52,384 bases of DNA, taken from positions 1 to 52,384 of the forward strand of contig CAYSLC010000010.1 of assembly GCA_964431545.1 (NCBI GenBank), in the 5' to 3' direction. The translations under genes and the position numbers were made by a program. The notes under the pieces were generated by a model. It ran no database searches, was not told the DNA's origin, and saw only the letters and a list, made by a program, of their open reading frames with translations. The DNA is from CAYSLC01 sp964431545. GTDB lineage: Bacteria; Desulfobacterota; Desulfobacteria; Desulfobacterales; JAABSP01. This document shows, piece by piece, positions 42,292-50,239 of the stretch. How positions within the stretch are numbered: position 1 is the first letter of the stretch; every line of letters starts with the position of its first letter.

Positions 42292-42786
42292 TCAGTTGGC
42301 CGCCTGGTCTTCGAAAAGCGAGCGAAGATCCGGGTGGTGGCGGATCACCTGGACGAACTGCTCGGTGCGATGATCGAGCCGGCTCTTCACCACCCGGAGC
42401 AGCCGCTGGTAGAAGATGGACCCCATCTGGAGGTCCGAATCGAGCAGTTGTTTCATCTTCCGCCCCCGCACCGAATAGACCTGGCAGGCCTCGGCGCAGA
42501 CCGCTTCGGAGGTATAGCTTTTCCCGTCGAGCATGGAGGACCACCCGAAGGAGTAGCCGGGCTTCACCGAGCCGACGGCCACGGTGATCTCATCGGACAT
42601 CTTCTGCTCGAACAAAATCTTGCCCCTGCGGAGCATATAGAACCGATCCGCGTGGTCCCCCTGACGGAAGACCATCTCCCGCTCCTCGAAATTGAGCACA
42701 TCGACCATGGGGCAAAGCTTCTCCCGCATCTCGTCGGTCATGTAGCCGAGCATGACGATCTTTTTCAGGTCTTCGTTGGTGACCAT
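42292..42786 (-). CDS. Stand-alone cyclic-nucleotide-binding-fold protein
   Basis: Encodes 164 residues: one cNMP-binding beta-barrel (about 15-130) and C-terminal helices, with no DNA-binding HTH. Seen: FEEREMVFRQGDHADRFYMLRRGKILFEQ. In the phosphate-binding cassette the usual FGE...R-S/T-A reads FGWSSMLDGKSYTSEAVCA. The Glu and Arg that hold the cyclic phosphate in CRP are Trp and Thr, so cAMP binding is doubtful. It lies between the antiporter subunits and nhaA in one operon, suggesting a role in controlling one of them. Confidence 0.88.
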   Translation of the reverse strand: MVTNEDLKKIVMLGYMTDEMREKLCPMVDVLNFEEREMVFRQGDHADRFYMLRRGKILFEQKMSDEITVAVGSVKPGYSFGWSSMLDGKSYTSEAVCAEACQVYSVRGRKMKQLLDSDLQMGSIFYQRLLRVVKSRLDHRTEQFVQVIRHHPDLRSLFEDQAAN

Positions 42787-42832
42787 GCCGTAGTCCCTTT
42801 CCCCTCCCCGATGATGGTTGGACCTGCGTCCC

Positions 42833-44617
42833 TTACCGGATCAAAACCAGCAGAACAAAGAGGAGCACCGCCGCGGCGGCCCCCACGCCCATCGGCCAGG
42901 AACCGGTTTCAAAGGCGGCGTAGAGCCTCCCCTTCAACCGATTGAGGCCATCCCGATCCATCCCCCGGTACGCCTTGTACGGCACGACGAAGACCAGCAG
43001 GAGGATCTGCGGCGCCTCCCTCACGAACATGGCCAGAAAGCCGGGCAGCCTCCTGGCGAAGAACCGGTCGCAGACCTCGTTGATCCCGTTCAAACGGGTA
43101 TCCAGGAGGGCGAAGATCCGGGACGCGCCGAGCCGGTAGAACCAGTCGGTATCGAGGTTGATGGCCCGCATCTCCGCCGGGTAATTGCCGGAGAGGATCA
43201 GCAGACAGAAGGCCAGAGCCCCGAACATGAGCAATTGCAGCTGGCCCACCACATGGGCGCCCGTATAGGGGAGGTAGTGGACCGGATAGGGGAGAATATC
43301 GTAGAGCGGCTTGGGGTAGACGCCGATGAAGACGCACAGAAAGGCGGCCATCCCCATGGCCAGAAGCATGTTTTTCGGGGGCTCCCGGGCCTCGATCCCA
43401 GGGTCGTGGCTGAAAAAGGTGAAGTAGGGGACCTTGATGCCGGCGTGGTGAAAGACGCCGGCCGAGGCGAACTGGAGCATGAGCCAGACCACGGCCAGGT
43501 GGTTGTGGGCGGCGGCCCCCACGATCATCGACTTGCTGACGAACCCGCTGAACAGCGGAAACGCCGAGATGGAGGCGGCCCCCACCACGCAGAAGAGGCA
43601 GGTCAGGGGCATGGTCTTGTAGAGGCCGCCCAGATCGGTGCACCGGATCCTTCCCGTGACGTGGAGCACCGAGCCCGCCGCCATGAAGAGCAGGGCCTTG
43701 TAGAGGATATGGCAGAAGGCGTGGGAGACGGTCCCGTTGATGGCCAGCTGGGTGCCGATGCCCACCCCGCAGAGCATGAACCCCACCTGGTTGATGAGGC
43801 TGTAGGCGAGGACCCTTCGGATGTCGTTTTCGAGCACGGCGTAGAAGATGGGGATCGCCGTCATCAGGGCCCCGAGCCAGATGAGGAGTTCCGTCCCCGG
43901 GAAGATCCGGGCCATCACATAGACGGCGCTCTTGGTGGTGAAGGCGCTCAGGAAGACCGCCCCGGCCACGGTGGCCTCCGGGTAGGCGTCCTGAAGCCAC
44001 GGGTGGAGGGGCGGGATGGCGGCGTTGACGGCGACGCCGATGAAGATCAGCCACGTCTCCGGAGAGCCGAGGACCATCCGGCCGAAGGTGAGTTCCCCGG
44101 TCTTCTGGACATAGAGGACCACCCCCGCCAGGAGGAAGAGGCCGCCGGCGATGTGGACCAGGATATACCGGAACGCCGCCTTCCGGGAGGCCGGCGTCCG
44201 CCGGGCCAGAATCAGGAAGGTGGAGGCCACCGCCATGATCTCCCAGAAAACATAGAGGGTGAAGAGGTCCCCGGCGAAGACCACCCCGATGCCGCCCCCC
44301 GCGTAGGTGAATCCGGCCACGTACTGAACGGGATCATCGGCGGTGAGCGCATAGATGATGGAGATGAACGTGATGAGGGTGAAGATGTAGCCGAAGACCC
44401 GGCTCAGCCGGTCGACCCGGCCCAGGATCAACCGGTAATCGAACAGGTAAAGCTCCCAGTGGATCCCCTCGGGGACCGCCGTCAGGATATAGAAGGAGAC
44501 GGCGGGGATGAGCAGCATCCAGGCCGTCCTCGCCCGCCCCCTGAGCAGGGGGATGAAGAGCGCGCCGATGATGAAGATCAGGGCCGGGGGGGTCCCGGTC
44601 AGCAATGTCTGGACCAT
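42833..44617 (-). CDS. mnhD: Mrp/Mnh-type antiporter subunit D, third copy, TM7 Lys replaced
   Basis: Encodes 594 residues and about 14-16 transmembrane helices, a NuoL/M/N-MrpD family protein with a C-terminal extension. The conserved Glu of TM5 is Glu126 (LYVFWEIMAV). The Lys after TM7 that other family members show (K-A-x-x-P-x-H) is Asn198 here (VNAAIPPLHPWLQDAYPEAT). Lys229 of TM8 (FTTKSAVYV) is present, as is FSGFVSKSMIVG. The proton path is therefore incomplete at one canonical site. It follows the 84-residue small protein by 21 bases. Confidence 0.9.
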   Translation of the reverse strand: MVQTLLTGTPPALIFIIGALFIPLLRGRARTAWMLLIPAVSFYILTAVPEGIHWELYLFDYRLILGRVDRLSRVFGYIFTLITFISIIYALTADDPVQYVAGFTYAGGGIGVVFAGDLFTLYVFWEIMAVASTFLILARRTPASRKAAFRYILVHIAGGLFLLAGVVLYVQKTGELTFGRMVLGSPETWLIFIGVAVNAAIPPLHPWLQDAYPEATVAGAVFLSAFTTKSAVYVMARIFPGTELLIWLGALMTAIPIFYAVLENDIRRVLAYSLINQVGFMLCGVGIGTQLAINGTVSHAFCHILYKALLFMAAGSVLHVTGRIRCTDLGGLYKTMPLTCLFCVVGAASISAFPLFSGFVSKSMIVGAAAHNHLAVVWLMLQFASAGVFHHAGIKVPYFTFFSHDPGIEAREPPKNMLLAMGMAAFLCVFIGVYPKPLYDILPYPVHYLPYTGAHVVGQLQLLMFGALAFCLLILSGNYPAEMRAINLDTDWFYRLGASRIFALLDTRLNGINEVCDRFFARRLPGFLAMFVREAPQILLLVFVVPYKAYRGMDRDGLNRLKGRLYAAFETGSWPMGVGAAAAVLLFVLLVLIR

Positions 44618-44638
44618 AGCCTCCTCGACGACGGCCGC

Positions 44639-44893
44639 TTAGGGGGACGGATCATAGTAATCCTCGTCCCGCCGGACCACTTTTCGAAGCAGTTTGGCGA
44701 TGTAGATGAGCGAAACACAGGAGACGAAGCCGTAGCTGGCGAAGAAGCCGAAGGATCCCTCCCAGGGGAACTCCGGGTGCTTGTGGATGAACAGCTCCGC
44801 CACCAGCAAAAGGCCGAGGCTGACAAAGAAGGTTCCCAGCAGCCGACGGACGTTCTCCGGTTTGTCGAAGATGTGGTCTTTTTTCTCCTTCAT
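44639..44893 (-). CDS. Small two-helix membrane protein in the antiporter operon
   Basis: Encodes 84 residues. Charged N-terminus (MKEKKDHIFDKPENVRRLL), two predicted transmembrane helices (about 18-36 and 47-66) joined by HKHPEFPWEGSFGFF, and a charged tail (LLRKVVRRDEDYYDP). Family not recognised. Placement between antiporter subunits suggests an accessory subunit. Confidence 0.75.
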   Translation of the reverse strand: MKEKKDHIFDKPENVRRLLGTFFVSLGLLLVAELFIHKHPEFPWEGSFGFFASYGFVSCVSLIYIAKLLRKVVRRDEDYYDPSP

Positions 44894-44921
44894 GGGTCGC
44901 TCCCCTCCCCCGCCGGGGCGT

Positions 44922-45047
44922 TTAGAAGAGGCTCCTGAGAAAGATGAACCCCAGGTGGATCACCGACACGATCACAACAATGTAAAAGGCCCCGGTGTAC
45001 CCGGGCACCGGTTCATGGCTCAGGACCATTTTTTCCTTTTCACTCAT
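44922..45047 (-). CDS. 41-residue single-helix membrane protein
   Basis: A small gene: ATG 45047, stop TAA at 44922-44924. The product begins MSEKEKMVLSHEPVPGYTGA, then has one hydrophobic helix (about 21-38, FYIVVIVSVIHLGFIF) and ends LRSLF. GAGG lies 7 bases upstream of the start. It fills the gap between mnhD copy 2 and the 84-residue gene with the same strand and spacing. It looks like a tiny accessory subunit; no known family was identified. Confidence 0.68.
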   Translation of the reverse strand: MSEKEKMVLSHEPVPGYTGAFYIVVIVSVIHLGFIFLRSLF

Positions 45048-45090
45048 TCATGCGCCTCTGTTGGCTTATTGCCATGTCATTGTCCGCCCT

Positions 45091-46575
45091 CTATCCGGTA
45101 CCCAGGATCTGTTCGACGGCCAGCCTCGCCAGGTCCAGGAACGGCCGGGGATAAAAAAACAGCCATATGGATGCGAACGCGGTGAGCTTGAGCGGCAGCA
45201 GGCACCAGATGGGCGCCTCCTCGACCCCCGGCTCGAACCGGGATTCCCCCGGCAGGGGAAAGAAGGCCCGGTAGACCACGGGAAGGAAGTAGACCGCGTT
45301 GAGAAACGAACTCGAGAGGATGACCACGAGCATGATGATCCGGTCCGCCTCGATGGTCCCCAGGACCAAAAACCACTTGCTGATGAAGCCCCCGCACGGC
45401 GGCAGCCCGATGACGCTCAGGGAGCCGATGAAAAAGGCGGTCATGGTGACGGGCATCCGCCGCCCGATGCCGGCCATGTCGCTGATGTTCTTGATGCCGG
45501 TGGCCACGAAGATCGCGCCGGCGCAGAAAAAGAGCGTGATCTTCCCGAAGGCGTGCATGGCGATGTGGAGCATCCCCCCGGCCAGCCCCTGGGGAGACAG
45601 CAGCGCGGCCCCCAAAACGATGTAGGAGAGCTGGCCGATGGTGGAGAACGCGAGCCGCCGCTTGAGGCCGTCCTGGGACATGGCGATGAGGGAGGCCAGG
45701 ATGACGGTGACGGCGGCGATGCCGGCGGCCACCGATCCCAGTCCGAGATCCGCCAGCCGCTCCACGCCGAAGATGCCGGTCACCACCCGGAAGATGGAAA
45801 AGGCCCCCACTTTGACCACCGCCACGGCGTGGAGCAGCGCGCTCACCGGGGTGGGCGCCACCATGGCCGCGGGGAGCCAGGAGTGAAAGGGCATGACCCC
45901 GGCCTTGGCGAACCCGAAGATGAAGAGGACCAGCAGAACGGCCATGGCGCCGGGGCCCACCGGCCGGGAGAAGACGCCGTTGGGACCGAAATCGAGGGTC
46001 CCCGCCGACAGGTAGGTGAAGACCATGGCCGGCAGCACCAGCGCGATGGAGGAGCCGACGATGTAAAGCAGGTACTTCCGGCCGGACCGCCTCGCCTCCT
46101 CGTCCTGGTGGTGGGTGACCAGGGGATAGGTGGCGAAGGAGAGCATCTCGTAGAAGAGGTAGAGGGTGAAGAGGTTCGCCGAAAAGGCGACGCCCACGGT
46201 GGCGGAGAGGGAGAGGGCGAAGAAACAGAAGTACCGTGTCTGGCTGTGCTCCTTCAGCCCGCGCATGTACCCCACCGAGTAGGCGGAGGTGACGATCCAC
46301 AGGAAGCTCGACACCAGGGCGAAGAGCAGGCCGAAGGCGTCGACGCTGAACTTCAGCGGGATCCCGGGCAGGGCCGGAGCCACGGTGTACTCGAGCTTCG
46401 CGCCGGCGAGCACCGCCGGAACCATGGAAGCGACCACCAGAAACTTGGCGAAGGCGGCGGCAAAGGTACACCCCTCCCGGAGATTGGGCCGACGGCGGGA
46501 GGCGATGATCAGCGGCACGGCCAGAATCGAAATGAGGACGGCGGCGAGGGGTTTGGCCGAGATGAGGATGTCCAT
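45091..46575 (-). CDS. mnhD: Mrp/Mnh-type antiporter subunit D, second copy
   Basis: Encodes 494 residues and about 14 transmembrane helices. Proton-path residues typical of the family are present: Glu in TLYLFYEMLSF (TM5), Lys in FAKAGVMPFHSWLPAAM (TM7), Lys in LHAVAVVKVGAF (TM8) and Lys in GGFISKWFLVLG (TM12). It is one of three D-type subunits in this operon. It lies 25 bases after copy 1. Confidence 0.93.
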   Translation of the reverse strand: MDILISAKPLAAVLISILAVPLIIASRRRPNLREGCTFAAAFAKFLVVASMVPAVLAGAKLEYTVAPALPGIPLKFSVDAFGLLFALVSSFLWIVTSAYSVGYMRGLKEHSQTRYFCFFALSLSATVGVAFSANLFTLYLFYEMLSFATYPLVTHHQDEEARRSGRKYLLYIVGSSIALVLPAMVFTYLSAGTLDFGPNGVFSRPVGPGAMAVLLVLFIFGFAKAGVMPFHSWLPAAMVAPTPVSALLHAVAVVKVGAFSIFRVVTGIFGVERLADLGLGSVAAGIAAVTVILASLIAMSQDGLKRRLAFSTIGQLSYIVLGAALLSPQGLAGGMLHIAMHAFGKITLFFCAGAIFVATGIKNISDMAGIGRRMPVTMTAFFIGSLSVIGLPPCGGFISKWFLVLGTIEADRIIMLVVILSSSFLNAVYFLPVVYRAFFPLPGESRFEPGVEEAPIWCLLPLKLTAFASIWLFFYPRPFLDLARLAVEQILGTG

Positions 46576-46600
46576 AGGCGTCAGCGGGTTTCCGGTCCGG

Positions 46601-48094
46601 TTAGCTGATCCGCATCGGTATCGCGTGTTGCAGGATCTGGGTGACGATCTCCCCGGAATAGAGCCCCAGGGCGATGATCAGGGCGACGACCACCAGAAGC
46701 GGTGCCACCATCCACGCCGACGCCTCCGCCGGCCCGGCGCCGGAGGCGCCGTGGCCGCCATGGTCCCGGTGGTTCGGCTCATAATAGGCGATCTCGAAGA
46801 TCCGAAAGAAGAGGATCACGTTGACCAGGCTGCTGAAGAGCAGGGCGGCCACGAACCCCCAGTGTCCGGCGGCGATCCCCCCGCTGATCAGGTACCATTT
46901 GGAGAAGAAACCGCAGGTGGGGGGCACGCCGATGATGGAGAGGGCTCCGGCCACAAAACCGGCCATGGATAACGGCATTTTCCGGAACATCCCCTCCATG
47001 CCCGCCAGCCGGTCGTCCCTGAGCCGGGACAGGAACGCCCCGGCAGCCAGGAAGACGCAGAGGGTCATGACGGCGTCATTGACGATGTGGAGCATGGCGC
47101 CGGTGATCCCGGCCCGGTTGCCGAGCCAGAATCCGCCCACCATGTACCCCACCTCGGCCACGATGATGTAGGAGAGCATCCGCTTGAGCCGGTTCTGGGA
47201 CAACGCCAGGATCGATCCCATCACGATGCCCGCCACCGAAAGCCAGACCATGGCGTCGCCGATGCCCAACGCCCCGAAGGCGAAGGCCGGACCGAAGACG
47301 GAGAGGGTGATCCGGATCATCACATAGACCATCACCTTGGTGGTCAGGGGCGCGACGAGGATCCCGGCGGCCGACGGGGAGAAGCCGTAGGCATTGGGAA
47401 GCCAGATGTGGAGCGGAAAGAAGGCCATTTTCACGAAGAGGCCGGTCATGCACAGGAAGAAGGCGAAGACCACCACCTTGGAATCCTGGACGGCGGGAAG
47501 GCGGGCGGCGAGGTCGGCCATGTTGAGGGTTCCGGTGGCCAGATAAAGGTAGCCGACGCCCAACAGGTAGAAGCTCGCCCCGATGGTCCCCATGAGGATG
47601 TAGTTGAGGCCCGCCAAGGGCGCCCGGTCGGGCCCCATGCCGATGAGGGCGTACCCGGTCAGGGAGGCGATCTCCAGCAGCACATAGAGGTTGAAGGCGT
47701 CGCCGGTGACCAGCATCCCCGCCAGCCCGGTGAGAAAGAGGATGAACAGCGTATAGAAGGCGCCCGTTTTTTCGGCGAAGTGCCTCTCCACCCGGGGCCG
47801 GGTGGCGAAGAGCCCGAGAAAGGCCACCGCCATGACCACCGTCAGCACCAGGGCGTTGAAATGGTCCACCTGGTAGGCGATCCCCCACGGGGGGGCCCAG
47901 CCGCCCATGGGGTAGGAGACGGGCCCCCGCCCCACCACCCGGACCAGCAGGCCGATGGACATGATAAGACCCGCCCCGAGAGAGACCAGGGCAATGGGAA
48001 AACAGAGGCGCCGGTCGAGCCACCCGAAAAAGGCGATGAGGAAAGCCGAGAGGAGGGGAACGATCACCACCAGCGCCGGCAGGTGTTCCGTCAT
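46601..48094 (-). CDS. mnhD: Mrp/Mnh-type antiporter subunit D, first copy
   Basis: Encodes 497 residues and about 14 transmembrane helices. TM5 Glu in NLYVLLEIASL, TM7 Lys in LFVKMAFFPLHIWLPNAY, TM8 Lys in LTTKVMVYVMIRI and TM12 Lys in CGFFSKWYLISGG are all present. A His/Gly-rich loop (HRDHGGHGASGAG) near residue 450 is unusual. It overlaps the mnhC stop by 4 bases (ATGA), as usual for the C-D gene pair. Confidence 0.94.
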   Translation of the reverse strand: MTEHLPALVVIVPLLSAFLIAFFGWLDRRLCFPIALVSLGAGLIMSIGLLVRVVGRGPVSYPMGGWAPPWGIAYQVDHFNALVLTVVMAVAFLGLFATRPRVERHFAEKTGAFYTLFILFLTGLAGMLVTGDAFNLYVLLEIASLTGYALIGMGPDRAPLAGLNYILMGTIGASFYLLGVGYLYLATGTLNMADLAARLPAVQDSKVVVFAFFLCMTGLFVKMAFFPLHIWLPNAYGFSPSAAGILVAPLTTKVMVYVMIRITLSVFGPAFAFGALGIGDAMVWLSVAGIVMGSILALSQNRLKRMLSYIIVAEVGYMVGGFWLGNRAGITGAMLHIVNDAVMTLCVFLAAGAFLSRLRDDRLAGMEGMFRKMPLSMAGFVAGALSIIGVPPTCGFFSKWYLISGGIAAGHWGFVAALLFSSLVNVILFFRIFEIAYYEPNHRDHGGHGASGAGPAEASAWMVAPLLVVVALIIALGLYSGEIVTQILQHAIPMRIS

Positions 48095-48504
48095 GAGCCC
48101 TCCCCCGATTCAAAGGCCGACTCCCGGATCTGGTCGTTGATCTCATCCTCCTCCAGGGTTCCGTACCGCTGATAGACCTTGATGGCCAGGGCCAACGCCA
48201 CGCCGAGGGTCGCCACCGAGACGACGATGGCGGTCAGCATCAGCACATGGGGCAGCGGGTTGATGTAGTCGGCGGCATGGACGGCGTGGTGCCCCTCCCC
48301 GTGGAAGAGGATGGGCAGGGTGGCGTTCCGTTTGACCCCCGTGGAGATGAAAAAGAGGATGATGGAGGTCTGGAAGATGTTCATGCCGATGATCTTTTTG
48401 ACGTAGTTGCCCTTGGCGATCATCGCGTAGAGCCCGATCATCATGAGGGTGATGTAGGCCCAGTAGTTGTATTTGGCCAGGATCCCGGAGAACAGGTCGC
48501 CCAT
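48091..48504 (-). CDS. mnhC: Mrp/Mnh-type antiporter subunit C (NuoK-like)
   Basis: Encodes 137 residues and three transmembrane helices with a charged C-terminal tail. Seen: GLYAMIAKGNYVKKIIGMNIFQTSIILFF and DYINPLPHVLMLTAIVVSVATLGVALAL, the NuoK/MrpC signature. A longer than usual loop (KRNATLPILFHGEGHHAVHAA) lies before the PLPHVLMLTAIV motif. It lies 3 bases after mnhB. Confidence 0.94.
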   Translation of the reverse strand: MGDLFSGILAKYNYWAYITLMMIGLYAMIAKGNYVKKIIGMNIFQTSIILFFISTGVKRNATLPILFHGEGHHAVHAADYINPLPHVLMLTAIVVSVATLGVALALAIKVYQRYGTLEEDEINDQIRESAFESGEGS

Positions 48505-48507
48505 CGA

Positions 48508-49341
48508 TCAGAGCCCTTCGTCGTGTTTTCCCGCCGAGGCGACGTTGTAGTAGATCCAGACCATGGCCGCCATGACCGAGAGTCCGACGCCGATCTCCAC
48601 CACCAGGATCCCGAGGGACCGGGCGTAGACCGGGTCCACCCGGAAGACGGGGGTCAGCCCCGCATAATCGAGGAAGACGGCGCCCAGAAGGAGGCAGAGC
48701 GCGCCGGTCCCGGCATAGAGGAAGACGCCCGCGGCACAGAGGAACGCGCTGACCCGCTCCCCCATCCGCTCCAGGGAGCGTCTGAGGTTCTGGGAGAGGG
48801 CGTAGAGGATGATGGACGCCCCGAGGATGACGCCCCCTTGGAAACCGCCCCCCGGGCTGTGGTGGCCGTGGCCGATCACATAGAGGGCGAAGAGCTGAAT
48901 AAAGGGGATGATAAGACGGGTGGTGGTCCGGAGGATCACGTCGTAGGGGACCCATTGAGAGTCGATCCGCTCGAACTCCGCCGATCCCTCGGGGAACCGG
49001 CCCCCCTTCCGGATCCGAAACGTGATGCCCGTGGAGATATGGCGATAGAACCGGGCATCCTCCGTCTCTTCGCGCCGAAGAAGCCTCAGAAGGAAGAAGC
49101 AGGCCACGGCGGCGGTGAACACCACCGTGGTCTCGAACATGGTGTCGTACCCCCGGTAGTCGGCCAGCACCGCGGTGACGATGTTGGGCACGTCGGTCTC
49201 CTCCATGGCGTGCTCGATGTAGTGGGGGGAGACGTGGACCGACGGGGGGGAGGCGGGGTTTCCGAAGGCGGGAAAATCGGTCGTTCCCCACACCAGGAGG
49301 CCGCCGGCCACCAGGACGGTGAAGAGGGCCAGCCCCTTCAA
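48508..49341 (-). CDS. mnhB: MbhE/MnhB-type antiporter subunit B, TTG start
   Basis: Encodes 277 residues from TTG 49341. It overlaps the previous stop (TTGA) and has GGAGG 8 bases upstream; no ATG fits. The N-terminal part (about 1-90) has a membrane anchor and NIVTAVLADYRGYDTMFETTVVF, the MbhE-like segment that equals the C-terminus of MrpA. The C-terminal part (about 135-270) is MrpB-like: QLFALYVIGHGHHSPGGGFQGGVILGASIIL. The two are separate genes in many Mrp operons, so this is a natural MbhE-MnhB fusion. Confidence 0.87.
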   Translation of the reverse strand: MKGLALFTVLVAGGLLVWGTTDFPAFGNPASPPSVHVSPHYIEHAMEETDVPNIVTAVLADYRGYDTMFETTVVFTAAVACFFLLRLLRREETEDARFYRHISTGITFRIRKGGRFPEGSAEFERIDSQWVPYDVILRTTTRLIIPFIQLFALYVIGHGHHSPGGGFQGGVILGASIILYALSQNLRRSLERMGERVSAFLCAAGVFLYAGTGALCLLLGAVFLDYAGLTPVFRVDPVYARSLGILVVEIGVGLSVMAAMVWIYYNVASAGKHDEGL

Positions 49342-49583
49342 TCCTTGGTCCTCCGGGTGGTCCGAAAAACGGCGGCCACAAAGAGGACGGTGCTCACACC
49401 GGCTCCCACGGAGGCTTCGGTGAAGGCCACGTCCACCGCCCCCATGATGGCCCAGAGCAGACACATCATGAAGCTGTAGGCGCCGAAGAGGATTCCGGCG
49501 CCCAGCAGATCCCGCACGGTGATGGCCGCCACGCCGATGGCGATCACGAAGAGAAGGATGATGGTATCGAGCTGCCAGATCAT
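49338..49583 (-). CDS. MbhD/MrpA C-terminal-like small subunit (DUF4040)
   Basis: Encodes 81 residues from ATG 49583 (MIWQLDTIILLFVIAIGVAA). Three transmembrane helices with LMCLLWAIMG-like and VAFTEASVGAGVSTVLFVAAV motifs (DUF4040). This corresponds to the piece of MrpA that is separate in Mbh/Mbx-type hydrogenases. AAGGAG lies upstream. The stop overlaps the mnhB TTG start by 3 bases (TTGA). Confidence 0.9.
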   Translation of the reverse strand: MIWQLDTIILLFVIAIGVAAITVRDLLGAGILFGAYSFMMCLLWAIMGAVDVAFTEASVGAGVSTVLFVAAVFRTTRRTKD

Positions 49584-49591
49584 GGGAGGGC

Positions 49592-49915
49592 TTACTCCTT
49601 GCGCTCTTCCTGGGTCCAGGGGTCCATGCCGGCCCGCACCCCGGCATCCACGATGGCGTGGGTGGCGGTGGGGCTGGTGATGAAAACGAAGACCACGATC
49701 AGAATGATCTTGAGGCTGGTCAGCACCGCGCCCAGGGAGAAATCCTCCAGAGTGTGGATCGCGATGCCGAGCATGGCCATCAACAGGCCCATGGTGTCGA
49801 GCTTCCCCGCCGGATGGAGCCTTGAATAGAAATCGGGAAGGCGGATGATCCCCACGGCGCCCCCCGTGAAAAAGACCAGGCCGGCCACCACACACAGGGC
49901 GGCGATGATGTTCAT
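49592..49915 (-). CDS. mnhG: Mrp/Mnh-type antiporter subunit G
   Basis: Encodes 107 residues and three transmembrane helices. Signature FFTGGAVGIIRLPDFYSRLHPAGKLDTMG and FVFITSPTATHAIVDAG are typical of MrpG/MnhG. The Lys and Asp of GKLDT are conserved. It lies 30 bases after mnhF and 8 bases before the MbhD-like gene. Confidence 0.94.
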   Translation of the reverse strand: MNIIAALCVVAGLVFFTGGAVGIIRLPDFYSRLHPAGKLDTMGLLMAMLGIAIHTLEDFSLGAVLTSLKIILIVVFVFITSPTATHAIVDAGVRAGMDPWTQEERKE

Positions 49916-49945
49916 CCGTCTCCCCTTCCCGGTTTGTCCCGCCGC

Positions 49946-50230
49946 CTACTGTTTCGCTTCATCATAGAGCCCTTTCCGCTTCTGGAAATATCGGGATGCC
50001 GCCAGCACCGCGATGAAGTTGAGCATGGCATAGGCCAGCGCGATGTCCACGAACATGTCCACCCGGCCGTAGATCACCCCGATGAGGATCAAAAGCGCGG
50101 TGGTCTTGCTGCCGATGGCATTGGCGCCGATCATCCGGTCGAGCACGGTGGGTCCCGCCACGGCCCGGTAGAGGGAAAGGACGATGATCAGGGCGAGGTA
50201 GACGGCGGCGACCAGAAAGAAGGTTTCCAT
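49946..50230 (-). CDS. mnhF: Mrp/Mnh-type antiporter subunit F
   Basis: Encodes 94 residues from ATG 50230 (METFFLVAAVYLAL) and three transmembrane helices. VAGPTVLDRMIGANAIGSKTTALL and VDIALAYAMLNFIAVLAASRYF are the MrpF signature. TTG at 50236 would add two residues. Neither start has a strong ribosome-binding site, which suggests coupling to mnhE, whose stop is 9 bases upstream. Confidence 0.93.
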   Translation of the reverse strand: METFFLVAAVYLALIIVLSLYRAVAGPTVLDRMIGANAIGSKTTALLILIGVIYGRVDMFVDIALAYAMLNFIAVLAASRYFQKRKGLYDEAKQ

Positions 50231-50239
50231 GCCCAAGCG

